Both the position numbers and the translations under genes were made by a program. The notes below the pieces were generated by a model, which had not been told where the DNA came from, ran no database searches, and saw only the letters and a list, made by a program, of their open reading frames with translations. A stretch of DNA of 64,000 nt from Alcaligenaceae bacterium CGII-47 (GTDB taxonomy: Bacteria > Pseudomonadota > Gammaproteobacteria > Burkholderiales > Burkholderiaceae_B). Positions 34,226 through 42,373 of the stretch are shown piece after piece. The stretch is taken from NCBI GenBank assembly GCA_019166125.1, contig JAHTBO010000006.1, forward strand, positions 124,001 to 188,000. Direction: 5' to 3'. Numbering within the stretch: the first letter of the stretch is position 1; every line of letters begins with the position of its first letter.

Positions 34226-35032
34226 TTAAGTGCCCACGCACAAGGGCGCGCGTAGTTTACGCAATAATGCAATCACGCTTTGTGCCGTGATACGGCCGGT
34301 CTTTGGGTTTTCTGATGGAATATTCTGGATTTCCATCGACAGTAGCGCTGAGTCGGAAATGACCTCGATATGATGAGTATTGCGCACCAGCGTCGGGTCT
34401 GCCCATACTTCCAGTTGTGTGCGATCAGGTCCAATCCCAGCTAATGACACGCTGACTGCCACGTTCAGATTTGCGGGGAACCCAGCCGCCGCCTCACGTG
34501 CCGACCCTGAAAAAATCAGGGTGGGCTTAGTCAGACCCAGCACATCAATATTCTGCTGTTCAAGGAATGGTGCGCCGACAAATCCCTTGATAGGCTTGCG
34601 CGATGTCATCTTGACCGACTGGATTTCCCCCTCGGCCGCCCCGAGCAATGCATCCAGACCAAGGATCGCTCCCGATGGGACCAGGATCTGGCCGTGATGT
34701 TCGCGTGCGAGATCAATAAGCTCTGGGTGATCCAATAGCGCGCCGCTGCTGAGTACAACGGCTTTTTTACCCACGCGCAAAACGGGCGTGATGATCGAGC
34801 TGAGGTGCTGTGCTGGTGCGCACTCGATGACTACGTCACAGTGCGGCTCGAGATCCCCGAGGCGCGTGAACACCGGTGGGCCCTGATCGCCCCACTCAAA
34901 TGCTGGCGGTACTGCAGGTTCGCGCACCCCAACCGCCGTCAGTCGCAGGCCATCGACACCACGAATGATCTGGCGAGCGATCGCTCGACCAATTGAACCA
35001 AAGCCGGCTACTCCTACCCGTATCTCCTCCAT
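34226..35032 (-). CDS. nadX: aspartate dehydrogenase-like NAD(P)-dependent enzyme
   Basis: A 268-residue enzyme of the L-aspartate dehydrogenase family (COG1712). Rossmann start VGVAGFGSIGRAIARQI, then CDVVIECAPAQHL, SSGALLDHPELIDLARE, VPSGAILGLDALLGA, and the C-terminal PANLNVAVSVSLAGIGPDRT with the conserved Asn and Asp region. Known members convert aspartate and NAD to iminoaspartate or act on other amino/keto acids. ATG 35032 was chosen since the longer frame (35110) adds a non-conserved stretch and runs over the promoter boxes. First gene after the LysR operator. Confidence 0.85.
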   Translation of the reverse strand: MEEIRVGVAGFGSIGRAIARQIIRGVDGLRLTAVGVREPAVPPAFEWGDQGPPVFTRLGDLEPHCDVVIECAPAQHLSSIITPVLRVGKKAVVLSSGALLDHPELIDLAREHHGQILVPSGAILGLDALLGAAEGEIQSVKMTSRKPIKGFVGAPFLEQQNIDVLGLTKPTLIFSGSAREAAAGFPANLNVAVSVSLAGIGPDRTQLEVWADPTLVRNTHHIEVISDSALLSMEIQNIPSENPKTGRITAQSVIALLRKLRAPLCVGT

Positions 35033-35084
35033 CTCTACAATCCCCGAATACAAAGTTATGACGCCCGACAGGACGAAGAACTTC

Positions 35085-35114
35085 ATTCTAGGAGAGGCGG
35101 CAGGGCACAAACAA
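35085..35114 (-). promoter_or_regulatory. promoter of the nadX-SDR operon
   Basis: On the minus strand: -35 TTGTTT (35114-35109), 18-bp spacer, -10 TAGAAT (35090-35085). The -35 box overlaps the conserved half site of the LysR operator. Confidence 0.65.
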
Positions 35115-35151
35115 ACGATTTGTTATCGTGAGTCGGATTAGCACAGCTAAT
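35111..35151 (-). promoter_or_regulatory. LysR operator, nadX side
   Basis: On the minus strand: palindrome ATTAGC-N3-GCTAAT (35151-35137), 15 bp, then AAATCGTTTGT (35121-35111). The palindrome contains the T-N11-A core of LysR sites. The same elements with the same spacing occur at 36146-36186. It overlaps the last codon of the LysR gene. Confidence 0.8.
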
Positions 35152-36106
35152 GAGTTACTGTTTCTGCTGCTTCATTTAACACCCAGGCTCTGAACTTTTG
35201 GATGGCTGTTTGTTTGTGTGATATTGCCTGCGTGAGCAGATAGTAATCACCGGCGCTTCTGACACGTTGTAGATCCGGGAGAAGGATTTCGAGTTCATTA
35301 TTGCCGGGATAGCCCTGTAGTAAAACACTGGGGACAAGTGCAATACCCCGTTGATCTTGTGCCGCACGCAGCGAAATATAAAAGTGACCGTATTCGGGAT
35401 CCTCGTCCCTGCGTCGGTAATCCACGCCATGGGCCTTAAGCCATTCGGGCCAGGCATTGGGGCGGCTGGCGGTATGCACGAGCGGCGCAGTTTTAAGGTC
35501 TTCGACGCACCGGATAGGCGGCTGATTGGCATACCATTGTCGAGATGCAATGGGCACCATCGTATCGTGGAACAATAGGTCGGCCTCGATATTGGTCCAT
35601 TTCTCTAGCATGACGAGATTGACAGCGGGGAAATGAGCCGGGTAACGTTTCCCAGGGAGCTTCCCCACTCGTAAGGCGACATCAATATTGGCAGCCTGCA
35701 TGTCGACCGGCCTGATGTCAGACACCACGCGCACCTCAATGTCGGGATGTAGCGCGGCGAATGAGGCCAAACGGGGCATGAGCCATAGTGTTCCTATCGT
35801 GGGGATTGTGCTGACCGTTAGTATTTCATGTTGCTCGGGGGCCGCCAGGCTGCGGGTGACCTTCTCCAGGCCATCGAGTAGCGCTTGGCATGCCTCCTGG
35901 AATTGCAGCCCTTCACGGGTCAGCTCTACCTTGCGTGCATGCCGGATGAATAGCGGCATACCCAGAAATTCTTCGAGCTTGCGAATCTGCAAGCTGATGG
36001 CCCCCTGTGATACGTGCAGTTCTTGGGCAGCCAGGGTGAATGATAAATGGCGGGCTGCGGCTTCAAAATATCGGGTGGCCAGTAATGGTGGGAGGTATCT
36101 ACCCAT
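35147..36106 (-). CDS. LysR-family regulator of the flanking catabolic operons
   Basis: A 319-residue LysR protein of the GcvA type. Winged helix at residues 5-65 (FEAAARHLSFTLAAQELHVS, QGAISLQIRKLEEFLGMPLF), then an effector-binding domain from about residue 95 (LTVSTIPTIGTLWLMPRLAS). Matching operators lie on both sides of the gene: one before the rraA-TRAP operon (sharing the divergent promoter region with this gene) and one before nadX, just beyond its own stop. This indicates control of both operons and probably of itself. The effector is unknown, presumably the imported compound or an intermediate. Confidence 0.93.
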   Translation of the reverse strand: MGRYLPPLLATRYFEAAARHLSFTLAAQELHVSQGAISLQIRKLEEFLGMPLFIRHARKVELTREGLQFQEACQALLDGLEKVTRSLAAPEQHEILTVSTIPTIGTLWLMPRLASFAALHPDIEVRVVSDIRPVDMQAANIDVALRVGKLPGKRYPAHFPAVNLVMLEKWTNIEADLLFHDTMVPIASRQWYANQPPIRCVEDLKTAPLVHTASRPNAWPEWLKAHGVDYRRRDEDPEYGHFYISLRAAQDQRGIALVPSVLLQGYPGNNELEILLPDLQRVRSAGDYYLLTQAISHKQTAIQKFRAWVLNEAAETVTH

Positions 36107-36145
36107 AAGGCGGCTCGCAATCGTTATTCAAAGACTTTATTCGTC

Positions 36146-36186
36146 ATTAGCAAAGCTAATAGCATCACATACTTTAAATCGTTTGT
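36146..36186 (+). promoter_or_regulatory. LysR operator, rraA/TRAP side
   Basis: Palindrome ATTAGC-AAA-GCTAAT (36146-36160) with a T-N11-A core, 15 bp, then AAATCGTTTGT (36176-36186), which overlaps the -35 box. Arrangement is identical to the site in front of nadX. This is the expected layout of a LysR recognition site followed by an activation site at the RNA polymerase boundary. Confidence 0.82.
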
Positions 36187-36211
36187 CTGGTCTTTGACAC
36201 CCCACTAAGAT
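36183..36211 (+). promoter_or_regulatory. promoter of the rraA-TRAP-isochorismatase operon
   Basis: -35 TTGTCT (36183-36188), 17-bp spacer, -10 TAAGAT (36206-36211). The weak -35 is typical for an activator-dependent promoter. Confidence 0.65.
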
Positions 36212-36280
36212 AAAAACATGTTTAACCAGCGGCTGTCGGCGACTAACGCGGCGGCACACCTATCAGTGAGGGTCCGGATC

Positions 36281-36955
36281 ATGTCCGAACAGCAACACAA
36301 AAACGCTATCCGTGAACGCTATTTAAAGGTTGATACCTCAAACGTCGCGGATGTCCTGGACGAAATGGGGCTCCCGGATCAATGCCTTGCCGCCGGTTTC
36401 CAGCGACAAACAGGTCAAGAGCGGCTTGCGGGCTGGGCTTACACCATACGCGGCCAGATGACGCCGTACGAGCTTGGTGGCGACGCCGAAAAGATGAAAG
36501 CCTGCGCAGCGATATCAGAAGGTGATGTATCCGTATGGTCGGGTGATGGTGACGGCATTTGCTATTTCGGCGAGCTGATCTCTATCGGCATGAAGGAAAA
36601 GGGCTGTGTAGGCGCAATCGTCGATGGTGGTCTGCGCGATACGCGCTGGATCAATGCGCTGGGCTTTACGGTCTTTGGCCGTTTTCGTACGCCAGTGCAA
36701 TCCATTTCACGCTGGAAGGTCAACGCCTGGAATGTGCCCGTATTCATGGCGGGTGCCACCGGTCGGCGTGTGGCCGTCCATCCCGGTGACTTCATACTGG
36801 GCGACGATGATGGTGCGCTGGTTATTCCACAGGCGATCGTCGAAAAAGTCCTGGTCGAGTCCGAGCGTTTGACGCAACAGGAAATCAACATTCGCGAAAG
36901 CCTCAGCCAGGGGATGTCGCTGGCTGAGGCGCTCGAGAAATACGGTCACGTCTAG
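36281..36955 (+). CDS. RraA-like aldolase/decarboxylase family protein
   Basis: A 224-residue protein of the RraA/MenG-like fold shared by 4-hydroxy-4-methyl-2-oxoglutarate aldolases, oxaloacetate decarboxylases and the RNase E regulator RraA. The enzyme motif is present: GAIVDGGLRDT with the substrate Arg and metal Asp (about residues 115-125), and HPGDFILGDDDGALVIP later. These residues favour an aldolase or decarboxylase over RraA. ATG 36281 (GAGGG upstream) is preferred to ATG 36218, which lies at the predicted transcript start. First gene of the LysR-controlled plus-strand operon. Confidence 0.85.
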   Translation: MSEQQHKNAIRERYLKVDTSNVADVLDEMGLPDQCLAAGFQRQTGQERLAGWAYTIRGQMTPYELGGDAEKMKACAAISEGDVSVWSGDGDGICYFGELISIGMKEKGCVGAIVDGGLRDTRWINALGFTVFGRFRTPVQSISRWKVNAWNVPVFMAGATGRRVAVHPGDFILGDDDGALVIPQAIVEKVLVESERLTQQEINIRESLSQGMSLAEALEKYGHV

Positions 36956-36999
36956 TTCGATAAATAGAGCCATTAAATTAAACAGGCAAAGGGGACAAT

Positions 37000-37983
37000 A
37001 TGAAAACTATTCTTGGTGCGGCGATACTCGCCCTATCCTTCATCGGCGGTCATGCCGTCGCACAAAAGCCAGTCGTCGCAAACTTTGGACACGGCTTTCC
37101 GGCTGGGTCGATTCATCACCAGGCGGCCACAGAATTCCAACAGGAAATTGATAAGCTCAGCGATGGCGCGATCAAGGTCAATGTCTTTCACTCGGGTCAG
37201 CTAGGCAGCGCGCGTGAGATGTTTGAAGGCCTGCAATTGGGGACCTTGCAGATGACCTGGGTGCCCACAGCGCGCATCAGTGGCTTTGCACCGCAGTTGC
37301 AGTTGTTCGATCTGCCTTTCTTGTTCAAGAATATGGATTTCCTCGAGCAGGTGCTCGACGGCGACGTGGGTACGCAGTTGCTCGACTCCTTATCCTCGCA
37401 GCAGGTCACCGGGATCGGGTTCTATATCGATGGTTTCAAGGCGATGACAGCCAACAAGCCCTTGCGTACGCTCGATGACTTTAAAGGGGTGAAGTTCCGC
37501 ACGATGGAAAGCGAAATCGTGATGTCCTTCTATCGTTCGCTCGGTGCAGACCCGGTGCCGATGGATTATGCAGAGGTTTATAACGGCCTGCAGATGGGCG
37601 TGATCGACGGCCAGGAAAATCCAATCGTTCTGATCCACGATATGAAGTTCCACGAAGTCCAAAAGAACCTGATGATCTCCGAGCATGCGGTGCTGGCTGG
37701 TGTCTTGGTATATGGCACGCAGTGGTTCAACAGCCTGCCGGCCGAGCAGCAGAACATCCTGCGTGAGGCGGGCCAGAACTTGGTTAAGCGCCAGCGCGCA
37801 ATGGCCCGGGATATCGAGCAAAAGGATCTGGCGGCCATCGAGGCGTCAGGGACTGAAGTCATTCGCTTGACCAGCGAGGAAAAAATGCCTTTGCGAGAGG
37901 CGACACAAAATGTCCGTGCGCAATATGTGAAGCAATACGGCGATCAGCTCTTGACGGCGATCGATGCGGCGAGGGGTGAATGA
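37000..37983 (+). CDS. TRAP transporter substrate-binding protein (DctP family)
   Basis: A 327-residue periplasmic receptor with signal peptide (ILGAAILALSFIGGHAVAQ, cleavage near residue 22). Family marks: FHSGQLGSAREMFEGLQLGT, LPFLFKNMDFLEQVLDG, FKGVKFRTMESEIVMSFYRS with the conserved Arg, and VPMDYAEVYNGLQMGVIDGQENP, which also occurs in C4-dicarboxylate and sugar-acid binding DctP proteins. Strong AAAGGGGA ribosome site. Overlaps dctQ by 4 bp. Confidence 0.94.
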   Translation: MKTILGAAILALSFIGGHAVAQKPVVANFGHGFPAGSIHHQAATEFQQEIDKLSDGAIKVNVFHSGQLGSAREMFEGLQLGTLQMTWVPTARISGFAPQLQLFDLPFLFKNMDFLEQVLDGDVGTQLLDSLSSQQVTGIGFYIDGFKAMTANKPLRTLDDFKGVKFRTMESEIVMSFYRSLGADPVPMDYAEVYNGLQMGVIDGQENPIVLIHDMKFHEVQKNLMISEHAVLAGVLVYGTQWFNSLPAEQQNILREAGQNLVKRQRAMARDIEQKDLAAIEASGTEVIRLTSEEKMPLREATQNVRAQYVKQYGDQLLTAIDAARGE

Positions 37984-38512
37984 GTCGACGCAAACTGTGG
38001 GCATCCCGGCTGAAGTCCCTCGAAGAGGGCTTCATCGGGATCCTGCTGCTCGTGATCACCTTTGTCATTTTTGCCAATGTTGTGTTGCGATACGTGTTTC
38101 AGGCCAGCCTGAGTTGGGCAGAAGAGTTCGCACGCTACGGGGTGATTTGGGTGACCTTTATCGGCGGCAGCGTATGCGTCTATCGCGGCCTGCATATTAC
38201 TGTGGATATATGGGCACATAAGCTCTCACCGCGGATTGATCGGTGGTGGCTGATCTGTGCCAATACGGTCAGTGCATTATCGTGTGGTGCCTTTTTTTGG
38301 TATTCCTTATCGCTCGTTGAAAAATCGATTCATACCGGGCAAAAAACGGTTGCGCTGGGTTTGCCGATGTGGCTCGTATATGGCGCGCTCTCGGTAGGGG
38401 GGCCTTGATGAGTCTGCGCTTTCTTATGCTGGCCTGGAATGGGCTGATGCGCCACGGCCCTCCAGATGCCGTGGCTTCTGCGGTGACTGAGATAGATGGA
38501 GATAATCGGTAA
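37980..38512 (+). CDS. TRAP transporter small subunit (DctQ family), frame interrupted at a G run
   Basis: Reading from 37980 gives four-helix DctQ sequence (LLLVITFVIFANVVLRYVFQ, SWAEEFARYGVIWVTFIGG, GLPMWLVYGALSVGG) and then a stop at 38406-38408. The +1 frame carries on with ALMSLRFLMLAWNGL and a tail that ends with TAA overlapping the ATG of the permease by 1 base, exactly what an intact operon would show. The shift falls in a run of six G (38397-38402); seven would restore one protein of about 177 residues. Sequencing error, slippage-based variation or a real loss are all possible. The truncated form still contains four helices except the last turn. Confidence 0.85.
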
Positions 38513-39789
38513 TGCTGGTGCTCTGTGCGTCGATTGTCGGCTTGATGTTGCTGCGAATACCGCTATTCGTTGTCTTCTTGTTATCGGCCTTGGTGTATAT
38601 CGGGATGCTGACGTCTATTCCCGTCAATATCGTGATTCAAAGGACGTTTTCAGGGCTGGATAAGTTCCCCTTGATGGCCGTCCCAATGTTTATCCTGGCT
38701 GCCTACACCATGGCGCAAGGCGGGATGTCCTCTCGCATCATCGACTTTGCCAAATCTTTGGTCAGCCCACTGCCTGGTGGGCTCGCGCTGGCAACCGTCT
38801 TTGCCTGCATGCTCTTTGGGGCGGTCTCCGGCTCCAGCCCGGCGACCGTGATTGCCATTGGCAGCATCATGTACCCCGCACTGGTCAAAAGCGGCTATAA
38901 CTCGGGGTTTTCGGTAGGTTTGATTAGTTCGAGTGCATCGGTCTCGGCGATTATTCCGCCCAGCATCGGCATGATCGTCTATGGCACCGTGGCGAATGTT
39001 TCAATCGGGCAGCTGTTTATTGCGGGTGTGGTGCCCGGCATACTGTATGGGCTGATGTTTATGCTCTATTCGCTGGTGTACTGTCTGTGGTTTGATCATC
39101 GCAGCAATGACAGTTATCACTGGGACGAAATAAAGCGCACCTTTAAACAAGCCATCTGGGCGCTGGGTGTGCCGATTATTATCATCGGGGGCATTTACGG
39201 TGGCATCATGACGCCTACCGAGGCTGCTGCGGTGGCAGCAGTATATGCAATACTGGTCGCCTTGTTTGTCTACCGAGACATTGATTTAAAAAAACTGCTT
39301 TCCATTTCGGTCGATTCAGCGGCGATCACCGCACAAATCATGATTCTTATTGGTACCGCTTCCGCGTTGTCGTGGCTGCTGACAATCGAGCAGGTGCCAG
39401 GTGAGGTGACCCAGTGGCTGACGAACACCATCAGCTCTAAGATAGGCATGCTGCTGATGATTAACCTGATCCTGATTGTCGCAGGGATGTTCCTGGATCC
39501 GACTTCGGTGACAGTGATTTTTGCGCCACTCTTTTTGCCGATTGCTCAGACCATGGGCATCGACCCGATCCATCTGGGCATCATCATGCTGGTAAACGGT
39601 GCGTTGGGTATGTTTACGCCACCCTTCGGATTTAATCTGTTTGTGGCGTCGTCACTCTTTGGCGTCTCTATTGTCCGCCTGGCATCCGCAGTGGTCCCCT
39701 TCATGATCATGGCGCTAGTGGTTGTGTTGTTGGTGACGTTTATTCCCCCTGTGTCGCTGTGGTTGCCCGCAGCACTTAATATGAGATAG
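38512..39789 (+). CDS. TRAP transporter large permease (DctM family)
   Basis: A 425-residue permease with about 12 helices. Landmarks: FPLMAVPMFILAAYTMAQGG, ACMLFGAVSGSSPATVIAIG, SSASVSAIIPPSIGMIVYG and, in the second half, MLVNGALGMFTPPFGFNLFV. Starts on the stop of the repaired dctQ frame. Together with the receptor and small subunit it forms the importer of the LysR regulon. Confidence 0.94.
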   Translation: MLVLCASIVGLMLLRIPLFVVFLLSALVYIGMLTSIPVNIVIQRTFSGLDKFPLMAVPMFILAAYTMAQGGMSSRIIDFAKSLVSPLPGGLALATVFACMLFGAVSGSSPATVIAIGSIMYPALVKSGYNSGFSVGLISSSASVSAIIPPSIGMIVYGTVANVSIGQLFIAGVVPGILYGLMFMLYSLVYCLWFDHRSNDSYHWDEIKRTFKQAIWALGVPIIIIGGIYGGIMTPTEAAAVAAVYAILVALFVYRDIDLKKLLSISVDSAAITAQIMILIGTASALSWLLTIEQVPGEVTQWLTNTISSKIGMLLMINLILIVAGMFLDPTSVTVIFAPLFLPIAQTMGIDPIHLGIIMLVNGALGMFTPPFGFNLFVASSLFGVSIVRLASAVVPFMIMALVVVLLVTFIPPVSLWLPAALNMR

Positions 39790-39792
39790 GTC

Positions 39793-40497
39793 ATGTCAAA
39801 TTTGTTATCCGACACGGTTCGCCCGTCGGACATGCCCCAGAGCCCAAAAAGCAAGCAAGGGCCGGCGCTCACGTTGCAGCAACAGTTGACACAGCAGCGC
39901 TGCGCGCTATTGGTCATCGATATGCAAAATGACTTTGTGGCCGATGATGGACGACTGGCCAAGTGGGGGCGTGATCCCGTTCTGGTGCGCGGCATCATCG
40001 ATCAGGTCAATCAGTTGGTCGAGCAGGCCAGGGCCGCCGGCCAACTGATTATCTGGGTGGCAACCAGCCACAGTTTTGAGGAAGCCTTGCCCAATTACCT
40101 GTCTGTGTATCTGCGCGATGTGCTCGAGGACCAGTGGACCGAAGACCAGTTGCTTGTGCGCACGGGAAGCGCAGGGGCTCAGTGGCATAAGGACATGACC
40201 CACCCGCTGCCTGATGAGGTGCAGATTACCAAAAATATGTACTCGGCCTTCAGAGGGACGCGCCTGAAGCAAATTCTGGACGCGCACGGCGTGCGCACCC
40301 TGGTATTGGCGGGGTGCAATACGAATGTTTGTCTACATAGTACCGCCACAGATGCCTTTTTTGATGGCTACTATCCGATTCTGTGCGAAGATGCGTGTGC
40401 CACCTCGAGCGCAGAGATCCACGAAGCCATCATCGCTACGCATCGGAATTTCTACGGCCTGACCGCCACGCTTGGGCAGATTAAAGCGCTCTGGTGA
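39793..40497 (+). CDS. isochorismatase-like cysteine hydrolase
   Basis: A 234-residue hydrolase with the family triad: Asp in VIDMQNDF (about residue 38), Lys in QITKNMYSAFRGT (about 146), and Cys in NTNVCLHSTATDAF (about 179), with the preceding cis-peptide GCNTN turn. Such enzymes include N-carbamoylsarcosine amidase, maleamate amidase, ureidoacrylate amidase and nicotinamidase, so an amide or carbamoyl bond is the likely target. It follows the permease by 3 bp and ends the operon. Combined with an aspartate dehydrogenase-like gene in the same regulon, a nitrogen-containing substrate is plausible but unproven. Confidence 0.9.
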   Translation: MSNLLSDTVRPSDMPQSPKSKQGPALTLQQQLTQQRCALLVIDMQNDFVADDGRLAKWGRDPVLVRGIIDQVNQLVEQARAAGQLIIWVATSHSFEEALPNYLSVYLRDVLEDQWTEDQLLVRTGSAGAQWHKDMTHPLPDEVQITKNMYSAFRGTRLKQILDAHGVRTLVLAGCNTNVCLHSTATDAFFDGYYPILCEDACATSSAEIHEAIIATHRNFYGLTATLGQIKALW

Positions 40498-40557
40498 GTG
40501 GGGGGGTCGCGATTACAATAGCGCCTCCTAGTATTGACGTAGATTCAGGATAAGCTA

Positions 40558-42291
40558 TTGGTCAACAATATTCTTAAGCAATGGGTGATCAGCATCCTTG
40601 CGCTTATCATTGCGTGCCTCACGGTGCCCGCAATGGCCCAAGACCTCATTGTTTCGCGTGCCATGCTAGAGGATGCGTCGGGCAGCCTGACGATTGCGGA
40701 TGTTGCCGATAGTAAATTCGCGCCGATAGGTTCTACCCTCTACGAGGGCTACTCCGATTCTGCATACTGGCTGCGCCTGCGGGTTCAAGCGCCTGCCCAA
40801 GGCAGCGAGGTGGTTCTGCGTATTGGCCCGACCCTGCTCGATGATGTTCGGCTCTACGAGGCCGGTCAGGGCGATCCAAAAGAATGGATTACGCGTGTGA
40901 CAGGCGATCGCCATGCCTACCAGGATCGCGACCGTGCCGATATCGCTTTGGGTTTTGTGGTCAATATCACCGCGCCCGAGCAGACCTTTTATCTGCGCAT
41001 TCAGACGACAAGCGCATCGGTGCTGACCGTAGAGGGCATAGAGCCGCAGCATGCGCAACGTCATGCCGCACAGAAAAGTCTGCTGCATTATGTCTTTATC
41101 GGTCTGATGCTGTGGGCACTGATTTGGGCGATTGACCATTATATTGTCGGGCGCCAGTTGGCTATTGGGCTCTTTGCCCTGTACCAAGGGGTTTATATCC
41201 TCTATGGCCTGAGTGCAACGGGCAATCTTGCACCGTATGTCCCCTCTGCTATTCCCCAGTTGGCTGACTGGCTGACCAATGTATTGACTTGCGCTGCGCC
41301 TTTTTTCTTTGTGCTATTTAGCAAAGAGTTATTCAAGCGCTATTCGCCCCCGTGGATGCGAGGGTTTACTGCATTACTTTTGATCTTTCCCATTCAACTC
41401 GCACTGATGGCGTTTGATTACACGCGTCTGGCCTTGAATATCGGTGCCGTCATATACCTTGTTGCCGCCTGGTACTACGTGGCATTGGCGCTGGCAGCCA
41501 CGCAGGAACACGTGCCTAGCCGCCGGGTTTTGTTAACGACCTATATTGTGCTGGCGCTTTCTGTGACATTCACTAGTTTGACCGATCTGGGCTGGTCAAC
41601 GCTTATCGGCACGAGCTCAAAAAGTGCATGGATCATCCTTACCGATGGGATCGTGACCAGCGGCCTGCTTTGCTCGATGATGTATAGGTATCTACGTTGG
41701 TCACGTTTGGACGCTCAACGTGTCAATGTGCGCCTGGCACGCTCACAAAACGCGCTGGCCCGAGAGCGCGCACACAAAGAGTTGGCACAAACCCACGCCC
41801 GAACCGATTATCTGACCGGCCTGTTCAATCGACGTTATTTTGTCGAGCTGGTGAAGCACGAAATCGCGCGTGCGCTGGACACCCAAGCGCCCCTATCGCT
41901 GCTCATGATAGATATCGATTATTTTAAGCAGGTCAACGACACCTGGGGTCATGGTGCCGGAGACGTGGTGCTGCAACAAGTCTCTGGTCTGATCCGTGAC
42001 GCATTACGTGAGGATGATATTCTCGGTAGGATCGGTGGCGAGGAGTTCGCGGTGGCCCTGATCGGCACTGATCACGAACAGGCTCTAGAGGTTGCGCAAC
42101 GAATCCGAATGACGGTTGCCGATGCGGTGGTGCTGCTCTCAGATGGCCAGCAAGTGCAGGTCACCTTATCATTAGGGCTTACTCGGGTGCAGGGCCAGGA
42201 TATTGGTTTTGAAGAATTGCTGGATAAGGCCGATAAGGCGCTGTATCGCGCCAAGGGGGCGGGGCGCAATATCGTTATAGCGATGGATTGA
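40558..42291 (+). CDS. 7TMR-DISM sensor diguanylate cyclase
   Basis: A 577-residue membrane sensor: signal peptide (ISILALIIACLTVPAMAQ), a periplasmic jelly-roll DISM-ED2 domain (about 30-165, including AYWLRLRVQAP), seven membrane helices (about 180-375) and a C-terminal GGDEF domain with GGEEF and an RxxD inhibitory site (REDD) five residues before it. The architecture is that of carbohydrate- or ligand-sensing c-di-GMP synthases. Start TTG 40558 after AGGATAAG. The 60-bp gap after the isochorismatase gene makes operon membership doubtful. Confidence 0.92.
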   Translation: MVNNILKQWVISILALIIACLTVPAMAQDLIVSRAMLEDASGSLTIADVADSKFAPIGSTLYEGYSDSAYWLRLRVQAPAQGSEVVLRIGPTLLDDVRLYEAGQGDPKEWITRVTGDRHAYQDRDRADIALGFVVNITAPEQTFYLRIQTTSASVLTVEGIEPQHAQRHAAQKSLLHYVFIGLMLWALIWAIDHYIVGRQLAIGLFALYQGVYILYGLSATGNLAPYVPSAIPQLADWLTNVLTCAAPFFFVLFSKELFKRYSPPWMRGFTALLLIFPIQLALMAFDYTRLALNIGAVIYLVAAWYYVALALAATQEHVPSRRVLLTTYIVLALSVTFTSLTDLGWSTLIGTSSKSAWIILTDGIVTSGLLCSMMYRYLRWSRLDAQRVNVRLARSQNALARERAHKELAQTHARTDYLTGLFNRRYFVELVKHEIARALDTQAPLSLLMIDIDYFKQVNDTWGHGAGDVVLQQVSGLIRDALREDDILGRIGGEEFAVALIGTDHEQALEVAQRIRMTVADAVVLLSDGQQVQVTLSLGLTRVQGQDIGFEELLDKADKALYRAKGAGRNIVIAMD

Positions 42292-42373
42292 TGTGTGTCT
42301 CAGGGGCCAGCCTGCGCCTTGAGGGTACGATAGCGAAAGCCGACCCGGCGTCAACTTTTTACCGGATGCAGTC

